Source: a virus
Length of the DNA: 40,834 nt
Virus record (IMG/VR): IMGVR_UViG_3300009285_000739
Coordinates: 1-40,834 of that record
Reading direction: 5' to 3' (one strand)
In this document: positions 31,797 through 40,219 of the stretch, piece after piece
Layout: the number at the start of each line of letters is the position of its first letter
Position numbering within the stretch: the stretch's first letter is position 1
Translations under genes and position numbers: made by a program
The notes under the pieces: model-generated
Told to the model about the DNA's origin: nothing
The model's database searches: none
What the model saw: the letters and a program-made list of their open reading frames with translations, nothing else

Positions 31797-32036
31797 ATGA
31801 TTTTTATTCTAAGAGACTACGTGCGCGACACGATCAATGCAAAATTGGATCAGTGCTATCGAGACTTCCCAGACGCGGCCATTGATCGGGAAATCCATTT
31901 CAACCAGCTTTTGCGTTATGTGGATGAACACGGAACACTGCCGGAATTCACGATGAAAAGGACTGAAAAAAATGGACCTGGCGATACGCAACAAAATCAA
32001 GATGCTGGCAGAACGATTCCAGTGCGAACCGAGTGA
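31797..32036 (+). CDS. Small hypothetical protein
   Basis: 79 aa; ATG 31797 has SD ggagg (31784-31788). Helical (FILRDYVRDTINAKLDQCYRD) with acidic and basic alternation, then a polar, probably disordered C-terminus. Not recognised. Confidence 0.5.
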   Translation: MIFILRDYVRDTINAKLDQCYRDFPDAAIDREIHFNQLLRYVDEHGTLPEFTMKRTEKNGPGDTQQNQDAGRTIPVRTE

Positions 32037-32136
32037 TATTCCCCTGCGATGGATGCAGGCATGCGGATTGGATTTGCAGGAAGCGCTGAACGAGATCAGA
32101 GAAATGATCGAGGAAGAAAAAAGTGCGGATCATTGA
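31972..32136 (+). CDS. Candidate 54-aa helical protein
   Basis: ATG 31972 lies inside the end of the previous gene in another frame. All-helical: MDLAIRNKIKMLAERFQCEP, then DIPLRWMQACGLDLQEALNE and an acidic end. SD weak; overlapped at its end by the next small gene (GTG 32123). Composition looks coding. Confidence 0.5.
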   Translation: MDLAIRNKIKMLAERFQCEPSDIPLRWMQACGLDLQEALNEIREMIEEEKSADH

Positions 32137-32290
32137 ATCGAATTATTCAGAGGGTTGCGAGTGCACGGGAGATGGAGAGCCAATAATCTCATTGAGTCGA
32201 ATGGAGTTGGCCGATATCCGACTCAGAGATAGCCTGGCAGAGCAAAGGTTCCAGCGTCGAGAAGCCGAGCATCTGAACAGAAAATACTAA
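32123..32290 (+). CDS. Candidate 55-aa hypothetical protein (GTG start)
   Basis: GTG 32123 with purine-rich SD (gaggaag). Reads VRIIESNYSEGCECTGDGEP, then a helix ELADIRLRDSLAEQRFQRR. Overlaps the previous small gene by 14 nt. No family recognised; coding looks likely from the overlap pattern and composition. Confidence 0.45.
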   Translation: MRIIESNYSEGCECTGDGEPIISLSRMELADIRLRDSLAEQRFQRREAEHLNRKY

Positions 32291-32359
32291 TGCGATCATC
32301 TGTTGCGATGGCATGAGATAGGGGCAATTAATTACGAACCGTAAAAAGGAGAAAAAACG

Positions 32360-32862
32360 ATGACTTGGAAAGTGGGCGAAGAAAAATCACTCATCCCTGG
32401 TGGAGTCTACCCCGCAATCTGTTATGGGGTCTACGAAATTGGAGAACAGTATAGTCCAGGGGGTGTTTTTAATGGAAAGAGTATTCATGCGGGTTGGCGC
32501 AAGCAGGTTGTGCTTACGTGGGAAATCCCTTCGGAGCGAATTGATGTTGAGCGCGATGGTCAGACGGTAAACTTACCTCGCGCTATATCGAAATTTTACA
32601 CACAATCACTTAATCCAAATGCTCATCTCCGCAAAGACCTAGAAGCTTGGCGTGGAAAACCATTTGATATCAATGCGGAAAAAGAATTCGACCGCTGGAG
32701 TGTAATTCACTGGAAAACGCAAGGCGGCATGGCTAACTTTGCGAAGGGCAATCAACAAGGGAAACTTAATAAACATCAGGAGCGGCTGTGGTGTTCGCCA
32801 AGTTGCGAGAAGGGATCAAAACTATTTTAATGATCTCATATTACTGGAATATCCAAAGATGA
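32360..32862 (+). pseudogene. Replication-region protein, apparently frameshifted near its end
   Basis: SD aaaaggag. The zero frame (stop at 32828-32830, 156 aa) carries a recognisable phage motif: SKFYTQSLNPNAHLRKDLEAWRGKPFD, as in small proteins near phage ssDNA-binding and replication genes. The last 30 residues (KLNKHQERLWCSPSCEKGSKLF) look unnatural. The -1 frame is open from 32772 (TSGAAVVFAKLREGIKT...) to TGA 32860-32862, which overlaps the next ATG as ATGA. A single-base loss near 32765-32775 would restore it. Confidence 0.6.
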
Positions 32863-33665
32863 AACATATCATCTCGCTAGGTGCAGGGGTTCAAAGCTCA
32901 ACAATGTCGCTAATGGCTGCTTGCGGAGAGATTACACCTATGCCAGATGCCGCTGTTTTTGCGGATACCCGCGCAGAGCCACCGGATGTTTATGAATGGC
33001 TGATCTGGCTGAAACGACAATTGCCATTTCCGGTTCATATCGTTAGCGCCGGAGATTTGGAAAAAGAAGCGACCACAGTAAGAAAATCTGCAAAAGGGAA
33101 TTTCTATATTGAATCTCATATTCCCGCTTTCACTTTGGATGGAAGTGGTAAAAAAGGAATGACTCCAAGGCAATGTACTTATAATTTCAAAGTTACACCT
33201 ATTCGTAGGAAAATACGAGAAATGCTATCAATTAAGCATGGAGAGAAATCTGTTATCGTTTTGGAATGGATTGGAATCTCATCCGATGAGATCACGCGGA
33301 TGAAAATATCTCAAGATTCGTGGTTTGAATTTCGATATCCGCTGATAGAGAAAAACATGAGCCGCCAAGATTGCCTCAAATGGATGGAGATAAAAGGATT
33401 CCCTCGGCCACCCCGCTCCGCCTGTTTCTTTTGCCCATTTCATTCGAATGCGGAATGGCGTAAAATCAAACAGAATTATCCAGAGCTATTTGAAAAAGCC
33501 GTCAATATGGAGAAAATTTACTCCAAGGCAAAAGAGATTTATGAGATTAAAGCCTTTTTTCATGCGTCACGAATTCCATTAGATCAAGTTGATTTACGAA
33601 CAGATGTAGAAAAAGGGCAAGGAACTCTTTGGGAAATTGAATGTGAAGGAAGGTGTGGAGTTTAG
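32859..33665 (+). CDS. PAPS-reductase/alpha-hydrolase-like protein
   Basis: 268 aa. LGAGVQSSTMSLMAACG at residue 5 is the PP-loop-like nucleotide site of phage adenine-nucleotide alpha-hydrolases; VFADTRAEPPDVYEWL follows as in PAPS reductases. Late in the protein PRSACFFCPFHSNAEWRKIK carries the CxxC found in this phage subfamily. Possible roles are sulfur metabolism or DNA/RNA modification; relatives include DndC-type proteins. AT-rich compared with neighbours. Confidence 0.7.
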   Translation: MKHIISLGAGVQSSTMSLMAACGEITPMPDAAVFADTRAEPPDVYEWLIWLKRQLPFPVHIVSAGDLEKEATTVRKSAKGNFYIESHIPAFTLDGSGKKGMTPRQCTYNFKVTPIRRKIREMLSIKHGEKSVIVLEWIGISSDEITRMKISQDSWFEFRYPLIEKNMSRQDCLKWMEIKGFPRPPRSACFFCPFHSNAEWRKIKQNYPELFEKAVNMEKIYSKAKEIYEIKAFFHASRIPLDQVDLRTDVEKGQGTLWEIECEGRCGV

Positions 33666-33676
33666 GTGATAAACCA

Positions 33677-33859
33677 ATGACCTCTTATCGCTGGAATTGG
33701 TTGATCGAAGAGTGGGAGCCAGTAGAACCGACTCACCCCTGTATTGCTGAGGCGGTTCAGGCGGCGCGAAAAAAGGGGCTTGACAACCCGGTTGACCTGT
33801 TAGATAGTGACGACGGTGCTAACAACGCCCAGGAGAAAATAGTCAATGAATCCTCTTGA
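33677..33859 (+). CDS. Small hypothetical protein
   Basis: 60 aa; ATG 33677 with SD aggtga; an in-frame GTG at 33653 is the alternative. Trp-rich N-terminus (YRWNWLIEEWEPVEP), then a helix and acidic Asn/Asp-rich tail. The tail-coding DNA forms one arm of an RNA structure (33814-33823). Not recognised. Confidence 0.5.
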   Translation: MTSYRWNWLIEEWEPVEPTHPCIAEAVQAARKKGLDNPVDLLDSDDGANNAQEKIVNESS

Positions 33860-33932
33860 AATAAAATGGCTCGCCCGGTGTCCGCTTCGGCGGGGCCGCT
33901 CCTTTTTCTCCCGGCTTGTTAGCACCGGGCGA
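33814..33932 (+). ncRNA. Structured mRNA element with two exclusive pairings
   Basis: TCGCCCGGTG (33871-33880) pairs perfectly with CACCGGGCGA (33923-33932), enclosing a CCGC-TTCG-GCGG tetraloop hairpin (33882-33893). CGGTGCTAAC (33814-33823) pairs equally well with GTTAGCACCG (33918-33927). The two 10-bp helices share 33923-33927, so only one can form. This looks like an attenuator or switch ahead of the HNH and initiator genes; it could also be chance in GC-rich DNA. Confidence 0.5.
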
Positions 33933-33968
33933 CCTTCGCCCTATCCCACAAATAGAGGCGCAAAATGA
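33846..33968 (+). CDS. Candidate 40-aa basic peptide
   Basis: Starts with SD aggag (about 11 nt away) inside the end of the previous gene and stops in an ATGA overlap with the HNH gene's ancestral ATG (33965). Reads MNPLEIKWLARCPLRRGR then a Ser/Arg/Pro-rich tail. Its DNA holds the hairpin described above, so it may be a leader peptide or no gene at all. Confidence 0.35.
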   Translation: MNPLEIKWLARCPLRRGRSFFSRLVSTGRPSPYPTNRGAK

Positions 33969-34277
33969 CATACCAAGAACAACTAATTAATCCCCAATAG
34001 CAAAAGAAGCGACTTGAAATAATGGAGCGAGATCAATGGAAATGCCGCCGATGTGGTGATGGGGAAAACACACTTACTGTTCATCACGGATATTATTCTA
34101 AAGGGAAAAAATTATGGGATTATCCTAATGATACTCTTTTTACTTTATGTAAATATTGTCATGAAGAAATCCAAAACGAACTAGGATTTGTTCATTATCT
34201 ACTTGCTTGTGAATGTGGATTATACCCTTTTAATTTTATAAATCCAAATCACCATATCAAATATTGCCAGGTCAATC

Positions 34278-34294
<17 letters not shown>
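33965..34294 (+). pseudogene. HNH endonuclease interrupted by an amber codon
   Basis: From ATG 33965 the frame reads MTYQEQLINPQ-stop-QKKRLEIMERDQWKCRRCG. Relatives usually have Trp at the stop position, so TGG to TAG (33998-34000) is the simplest change. The second part can start at ATG 34022 and still contains the complete HNH-like core: CRRCG, LTVHHGYYSKGKKLWDYP, LCKYCHEE. So a functional 90-aa product is possible, but no SD is seen there. AT-rich. Confidence 0.65.
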
Positions 34295-35443
<1,149 letters not shown>

Positions 35444-35447
<4 letters not shown>

Positions 35448-36820
35448 CCGAACGAATATTTCCTCATAACCCAGATGTTGAGCGGGCCATTATTGCGGCA
35501 ATGGTGATGGATGCTGAAGCATTGCAGGTTGGACTGCATCGGCTTAGCGCGATGGACTTTTATTCACCGTCCCACCAGAAAATATTCGAGGCCATTCAAT
35601 TACTTGAGACAGAGGGGTCAGTGGTTGATTTGACGTTGTTGTCTGAACGATTGAGGATGAATGGGGTTTTGGAGCAGGTGGGAGGTGTGCCCTCTCTCGC
35701 GGGAATACTCCAATCGGCAGCGACTTCTGCGAATATCGAATATCACATTGGCATACTCAAAGAAAAATCGGGTTACCAGGAAATCATTCGGCAGGGGACG
35801 CGCGCTGTGGATCGAGCGTTTGCGGAAGAGGATAAGCCCTCAGAGATATTCCGGGCGCTCTCTGATTCGCTTATTAACGTTTCGCTGAATGGCCAGGCAG
35901 AGCAGATGAAACCCATTGGGGATTATCTGGGTGCGGTGCTGGAAGAGATTGAATTAGGCCGCAAGTCGAAAACGTTTCTCTATGGGGTTGAGTCCGGGAT
36001 CGTTCCGTTGGATTATTACATTGGGGGATTTCCTGCGGGGGACCTGTCGATTATCGCGGCGCGGACGGGGATTGGAAAAACGGTTCTTGCGAATCAGATC
36101 GCAGAGAACATGACCCGTGTGGGCAAGCGCGTTTGCTTTTTCCCGCTGGAGATGAACCGAAAGCGGATGATGATGCGACTGCTGACGCAAGCGTCGGGTA
36201 TTTCAACGTCTCATCGGGGATTGAAGTACATGACTGATGAGGACTATCAGAGGATCGTTGCGGCGGCGAATAATATTTCTGATTTCCCATTGTTCTATTA
36301 CGATGGGACGATCACTCTGTCTGGCCTATTGTCGTACGTGAAGCTCATGCACAAGCGATTCCCGATTGACGCGGTTATCGTAGACTACTTGCAACTTGTG
36401 GGAGTGCCGGTTTCTCAGAGGACCAGGGAGAATGATGTTTCTAATATTTCGCGGGGGCTGAAAAATTTATCGCGCGAAATGGATATCCCGGTGATTGCGC
36501 TTTCTCAATTTTCGCGACGGGCGGATGATGATCGAGAACCGCGAATGTCAGACCTCCGAGAGAGTGGCGCGATTGAGCAGGACGCTGGGTTGATTGTTTT
36601 TATTCATCGGAAGGCGCAGAAAAAAAACGAGGAGGGGGACTCAGTCCTTGAGGACGAAACGAAAATCAGTGTGGTGAAATACCGGCACGGTTCAACGGGA
36701 TCATTCCGAGCGAAATTCAACAAGACCTATCTGCGCTTTGATCCAGTGGATGACTGGCACAAAGAAGCGCCGCCGGATTATCAGGATAAAGTCGGAGTGC
36801 AGGATGATCTCCCATTCTAG
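35444..36820 (+). CDS. dnaB: Replicative DNA helicase, DnaB family
   Basis: 458 aa. N-terminal DnaB domain (NPDVERAIIAAMVMD, MDFYSPSHQKIFEAI, GGVPSLAGIL), then a RecA-like core: Walker A ARTGIGKT, Walker B IDAVIVDYLQL, VIALSQFSR (H3), SDLRESGAIEQDAG and the arginine-finger region KYRHGSTGSF. Unwinds phage DNA at the fork with the initiator encoded just upstream (ATGA overlap). An A8 run (36620-36627) lies in the C-terminal third. Confidence 0.93.
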
Positions 36821-36831
36821 GAGTGATGATG

Positions 36832-37023
36832 ATGTATCGCATGGTTCGGAATAAATCGGGGGAATTAAAAAGGCGCTGGTTTTTGCGCTTTGACGTACAT
36901 ACAAAGATGCGCTGCTCCTGTGGTTTGCAAATTGGCAAGCCGTGGTACTGGTCCTGGCCGATTGATGAGGGCCGGATTGATTTATGTAAATCCTGCTTCG
37001 GGAAATTGAAACAGGTAGAATGA
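36832..37023 (+). CDS. Small zinc-finger-like protein
   Basis: 63 aa. Several starts in a row (GTG 36823, ATG 36826, 36829, 36832); 36832 best fits the aggag at 36819-36823. Basic N-terminus (VRNKSGELKRRWFLRFD) and C-S-C-G ... C-K-S-C separated by a Trp-rich loop, so probably binds zinc. Role unknown. Confidence 0.5.
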   Translation: MYRMVRNKSGELKRRWFLRFDVHTKMRCSCGLQIGKPWYWSWPIDEGRIDLCKSCFGKLKQVE

Positions 37024-37037
37024 AAAGGAGAAAATTC

Positions 37038-37643
37038 ATGTTTGATTTCGACGCGTATTGCGAGAAGTATTTCTTGAGGAACGACATTCGACTCGTGCTG
37101 GACGGACGGCGCGTGGGCACAGATGGCCATATCGCGATTCGGTTAAATGATGTAGTCGAGAACGAGGCCAGCCCACACCGATTAGCGGGAAGAGTTGCGG
37201 AGATATTCGCGGATGCTGAGCGGTTGGGAACGGGGGAATGGAAAGAATTGGAATGGGGTAAACCTGAAATGATTGCTTGCCCCTCATGCGAGGGGACGGG
37301 TTATTTGGATGAGTACATCCCCTGTCCGCATTGTAAGGGACAGGGGCACTTCGATTGTCCTTGCGATGACCCCGATTGTCGGGCAGAGTATGAATGCCAC
37401 CGCTGTGATGGGAATAAAGAAATCAAGCATCTTGGAACTCTGCTTTGTCCGATTTGCTTAGGTGGGAAAACAAGTCCAGTTGATCGTCGGTTAGAGAATA
37501 TCACGATTGCCGGGCCATATCTTGTGCGCCTATTTGCGCTGCCTGGGCCGATTGAATACCAGCCACCAAAATCCCCGTATATAAAAACTCTTTACTTTCG
37601 ATTCTCCGGGGGTGATGGAGTGCTGAGAGGATTGGATTACTAA
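37038..37643 (+). CDS. DnaJ-type zinc-finger protein
   Basis: 201 aa; ATG 37038 has SD aaggag, an in-frame ATG at 37020 lacks one. Residues 81-143 have CxxCxGxG-like repeats: CPSCEGTG (81), CPHCKGQG (96), further Cys pairs at 107-123, and CPICLGG (137). This is the DnaJ cysteine-rich domain without a J domain. In phages such proteins occur near replication genes. Chaperone-like or DNA-binding activity is inferred. Confidence 0.65.
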   Translation: MFDFDAYCEKYFLRNDIRLVLDGRRVGTDGHIAIRLNDVVENEASPHRLAGRVAEIFADAERLGTGEWKELEWGKPEMIACPSCEGTGYLDEYIPCPHCKGQGHFDCPCDDPDCRAEYECHRCDGNKEIKHLGTLLCPICLGGKTSPVDRRLENITIAGPYLVRLFALPGPIEYQPPKSPYIKTLYFRFSGGDGVLRGLDY

Positions 37644-37656
37644 AGGAGAGAGCATC

Positions 37657-37920
37657 ATGGATGAACGAGAAGCATCAAAACGGGATTGGAACTGCGATGA
37701 TTCAAGCGCTGTTATGCAAAGTGAAATTGATGGGGGTTCGCTTCAGCGGATTGCAGATGCGGTAGAAGCGATGGCTCAGTATCATGTTCATCTTATCCGG
37801 GACTTGGAAGAGTACAAGGGAAAATACAGGGTAGAACAAGCGCGCTGCGTTAGATTATTGAGATCAAACGCGGGCCTGCGAGGCGTGATAACAAAGATGA
37901 AGGGGGAGAGGGAGAAATAA
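37657..37920 (+). CDS. Coiled-coil hypothetical protein
   Basis: 87 aa with SD aaaggag. Acidic start, then a long basic coiled coil (LIRDLEEYKGKYRVEQARCV). TAATG overlap with the next gene. Not recognised. Confidence 0.5.
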   Translation: MDEREASKRDWNCDDSSAVMQSEIDGGSLQRIADAVEAMAQYHVHLIRDLEEYKGKYRVEQARCVRLLRSNAGLRGVITKMKGEREK

Positions 37921-38162
37921 TGCGCGTTAGGTTTGGACGGGGCAAAACAGAATATGGATCAGGTGTCTCAATTACACTAACTGGAGATGAGGTCGCTAGA
38001 GCAATCATCACCTATTTGGTAGCGCGTGATGTGACTGTTTTTGGTCCACGTACGGTTCGTGTGAATGGAGAGCTTTGTAAAAAGGGCCATGTCTACGTTG
38101 ATCCATCGGGATCAGTTATTGCGCATGGGAGACATTTCTCAGGAGATGGGAATTATGATTGA
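37920..38162 (+). CDS. Hypothetical protein, beta-rich
   Basis: 80 aa in TAATG overlap. Beta-rich (VRFGRGKTEYGSGVSITL, VTVFGPRTVRVNGELCKKG) with a His/Gly-rich end. Resembles other small phage replication-region proteins, unnamed. Confidence 0.5.
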   Translation: MRVRFGRGKTEYGSGVSITLTGDEVARAIITYLVARDVTVFGPRTVRVNGELCKKGHVYVDPSGSVIAHGRHFSGDGNYD

Positions 38163-38358
38163 CTTCACAGAAAAACCGATATGCCCGAAGTGCAGAAACC
38201 AAAACTTCTACTGGCGGATGGTTTATGAGATTGATCCGAAGCCCACATCTTATGAGGGGGATTATCTTTCCCTTCAGTGCCTTCGGTGTGGCCATGTTTT
38301 GAAAATGAAGCCCGCCGATGTGGAGAATGAAGCGAATGAACCTACAGACATTTCTTGA
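38155..38358 (+). CDS. Small zinc-ribbon protein
   Basis: 67 aa from ATG 38155 with SD aggagat. Two CxxC knuckles (CPKCRNQNFYW and CLRCGHVL) separated by a beta stretch, a typical zinc ribbon. Possibly transcription- or replication-related. Overlaps the lysozyme start. Confidence 0.55.
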   Translation: MIDFTEKPICPKCRNQNFYWRMVYEIDPKPTSYEGDYLSLQCLRCGHVLKMKPADVENEANEPTDIS

Positions 38359-38761
38359 GCGGATGGAAGGCCGTAAGAGTACTATCTACTACGTGGATGG
38401 AGTCCCACACATCGGCATTGGGCACAATATCAATGAGCCGATTAGCGAGCGTTCCATTGATGAAATTTATCTGGATGATGTGAAGCGGGTTTATGATGAT
38501 CTTTCGCATGTATTTTCTCGCGGCTGGTACTGGGCTATTGGAATTAATCGAGAGAACGCACTGGTTTCAATTATGTTCACTCTGGGGCTTCCGCGATTTA
38601 TGGGCTTTGAGAAAATGATCGATGCAATCAAAGCCCACGACTGGCCATTGGCGGCAAAGGAATTGCTTGACTCAGATCGAGGACGAGAATTGCCGGAGCG
38701 CAGTGCGGTGGAGGCGTACATGCTGGAGCATAATGCGATGCCGGAAGGATGGGAGGAGTAA
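38336..38761 (+). CDS. GH24 lysozyme (T4 lysozyme-like), atypical active site
   Basis: 141 aa. N-terminal catalytic signature: LERMEGRKSTIYYVDGVPHIG then IGHNI. Glu11 corresponds to T4 lysozyme Glu11, Asp21 to Asp20, and His25 stands where T4 has Thr26. The rest follows the family (ALVSIMFTLGLPRFMGFEKM, AIKAHDWPLAAKELLDS). Cleaves peptidoglycan at lysis. It lies 10 kb from the holin-like gene, inside the replication region, so lysis genes are split. No signal peptide. Confidence 0.75.
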   Translation: MNLQTFLERMEGRKSTIYYVDGVPHIGIGHNINEPISERSIDEIYLDDVKRVYDDLSHVFSRGWYWAIGINRENALVSIMFTLGLPRFMGFEKMIDAIKAHDWPLAAKELLDSDRGRELPERSAVEAYMLEHNAMPEGWEE

Positions 38762-38763
38762 TA

Positions 38764-38991
38764 ATGGAAAAATATCTTTGGCATGTTTGGTTCCGTGATT
38801 GCGATGGACATCTTCGGAAGGTGATGTTTATTTGCGAACAAGAGGAGATGGGCGCGGCTTTAATCGCATTTCAATCTGATATGCCTGCGGGGTGGCCGAA
38901 TACGGCGCATTGCTATCAGGTTATTAGGATGCAGTATCTTTTTGCGGTGCATGTGCACCAGGAATGTAATCGAAAAGAGGTCTTAAACTAG
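38764..38991 (+). CDS. Hypothetical protein
   Basis: 75 aa, SD ggaggag. Trp/His-rich beta protein (YLWHVWFRDCDGHLRKVMFI, later YLFAVHVHQECNRK). Not recognised. Confidence 0.5.
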   Translation: MEKYLWHVWFRDCDGHLRKVMFICEQEEMGAALIAFQSDMPAGWPNTAHCYQVIRMQYLFAVHVHQECNRKEVLN

Positions 38992-39207
38992 ATGCAGATC
39001 ATCACAAATCAGCTCAGAAATAAATATGCTCGTCGCGGGGATTTTACCCCGGCGGGTTCGCGGGATGTCCGTGACCTGTGTGATTGCGTGGATCGGCTGA
39101 TCCGGGTGATTGAAATGGTTAGCTTGCGGTTTCATGGAGAGGATAAATTCCTGGCAGAAATTCGGAAATCAGTCTTTCTGGCCCTGGAAAGGGATTCGGA
39201 GGGTTAA
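38992..39207 (+). CDS. Hypothetical helical protein
   Basis: 71 aa directly after the previous TAG, SD gagg. Basic N-terminus (NQLRNKYARRG), then helix VRDLCDCVDRLIRVIEMV. Its stop overlaps the start of the next small ORF (TAATG). Confidence 0.5.
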   Translation: MQIITNQLRNKYARRGDFTPAGSRDVRDLCDCVDRLIRVIEMVSLRFHGEDKFLAEIRKSVFLALERDSEG

Positions 39208-39335
39208 TGAGAATTTCTACAAACCTCGTTTTTGCCACGATACAGTTCCAAGGCTCAACGTTTGAGCCTCTCGGTGGGGGTAAGCTAGGGGTTCGCGAAA
39301 TTGAAACGCTTCAATGGGGTAAAATAGCACTATGA
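39207..39335 (+). CDS. Candidate 42-aa peptide with internal hairpin
   Basis: Coupled at both ends: start in TAATG with the previous gene, stop in ATGA with the VRR-NUC gene. Reads MRISTNLVFATIQFQGSTFE, then a Gly-rich turn and VREIETLQWGKIAL. The DNA holds a perfect 8-bp hairpin AGGCTCAA/TTGAGCCT (39251-39269) with a 3-nt loop, which may slow translation or act as an attenuator. Confidence 0.5.
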   Translation: MRISTNLVFATIQFQGSTFEPLGGGKLGVREIETLQWGKIAL

Positions 39336-39667
39336 AAACGAGAGAATCCGGGATGTATACTCCGATTCTGGAGTATCTCAGACTTCGGGGCGTCCGGGCC
39401 TGGCGAAATAATACCGGCGCGGTAGAGCGAGAGTACAAAGGCAAAAAGCGATTCATCCGGTTCGGCTATCCGGGTATGAGTGACATTGTTGGGATACTCC
39501 CGGGTGGCCGATTCTTGGCGATTGAGGTCAAGCGGGAGGGAGAGAAGCCAACTCCTAAACAACAGGTATTTCTCGCAATGGTGAACGGCGCTGGTGGACT
39601 GGGATTCGTGGCGCATGAAGTTTCCGATGTGATTTTTGTGCTGGAGAAAATGTTCAGGGCGGTTTAA
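39332..39667 (+). CDS. VRR-NUC nuclease
   Basis: 111 aa. Typical VRR-NUC: EYLRLRGVRAWRNNTGAV, GYPGMSDIVGILPGGRFLAI, EVKREGEKPTPKQQVFL. Active-site acidic residues are the Asp in MSDI and the Glu/Lys in IEVKR. PD-(D/E)XK-type nuclease used in phage DNA processing or recombination. ATG overlaps the previous stop (ATGA). Confidence 0.85.
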   Translation: MKTRESGMYTPILEYLRLRGVRAWRNNTGAVEREYKGKKRFIRFGYPGMSDIVGILPGGRFLAIEVKREGEKPTPKQQVFLAMVNGAGGLGFVAHEVSDVIFVLEKMFRAV

Positions 39668-39690
39668 TAAAATGAAAAAGGAGAAAGATC

Positions 39691-40057
39691 ATGAGTAAAA
39701 CACCAATACCGGATCTGGCAAGCGAGGGAAATTATCCGGGTCACCGTAAACATCATCCCCAATGTCAAAGAGCCGGTTTCGGTTTTTGTCTCGCTGGTGG
39801 ATGACCGCACTGAGCCGGGTGGCGGGTATCGCAGAATGACCGATGTTCTCTCCGATGAGAAACTGACAGCGCGGTTATTGGATCAGGCATTAACAGAGTT
39901 AAAAGCGTTGCAGCGCAAATACAAAATGATCCAGGCATTGATCCCCGTATTCCGGCAAGCCGAAAAGCTGCGATTGCAAATTGAGAAGCAGAAACAAAAG
40001 TCAAAGCATTGGCCGATTATTCCGAAGCGCGGTCCGGACTTATCGGCAACGACTTGA
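39691..40057 (+). pseudogene. Small coiled-coil gene with apparent +1 frameshift
   Basis: ATG 39691 with SD aaaggag reads MSKTPIPDLAS and then unconvincing residues to a stop at 39802. One frame over, the sequence is open from 39695 to 40057 and reads protein-like from about 39719: REIIRVTVNIIPNVKEPVSV, then FVSLVDDRTEPGGGYRR and a long coiled coil. No ATG starts that frame early. One extra base near 39715-39740 explains both, giving about 121 aa. Confidence 0.6.
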
Positions 40058-40058
40058 A

Positions 40059-40183
40059 GTATCTGACAAGGTGTGGCTTGATGTGGTACGGGAAGATGCG
40101 GTCTGGCGGGGTTTGGTATGGCGACGCAGGTAGGTGGTATCTGACATGGCCCGGCGAGTAAGGCGAGGCGAGGTCCGGCGGGG
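40059..40183 (+). repeat. GG-every-5-nt array in two units, each headed by GTATCTGACA
   Basis: GTATCTGACA occurs at 40059-40068 and 40137-40146. Each is followed, after 1 nt, by GG (40070; 40148). GG then recurs with a strict 5-nt period: 40070, 75, (80 G-A), 85, 90, (95 G-A), 100, 105, 110, 115, 120; and 40148, 153, (158 G-T), then 162, 167, 172, 177, 182. No gene occupies the stretch on either strand that I would accept. Confidence 0.75.
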
Positions 40184-40219
40184 TAATGATACTTCGCGTA
40201 AAGGAAGGAGGAAAGTCGA

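Noticed and set aside
33871-33932. tRNA-like fold.
   Set aside because: The pairing does not fit a cloverleaf; no acceptor, anticodon or T-loop consensus.
36620-36627. A8 run in dnaB with an in-frame A-AAA-AAC heptamer, possible -1 frameshift.
   Set aside because: The -1 frame stops after eight codons and would only truncate the helicase in its C-terminal third; no sign of a meaningful product.
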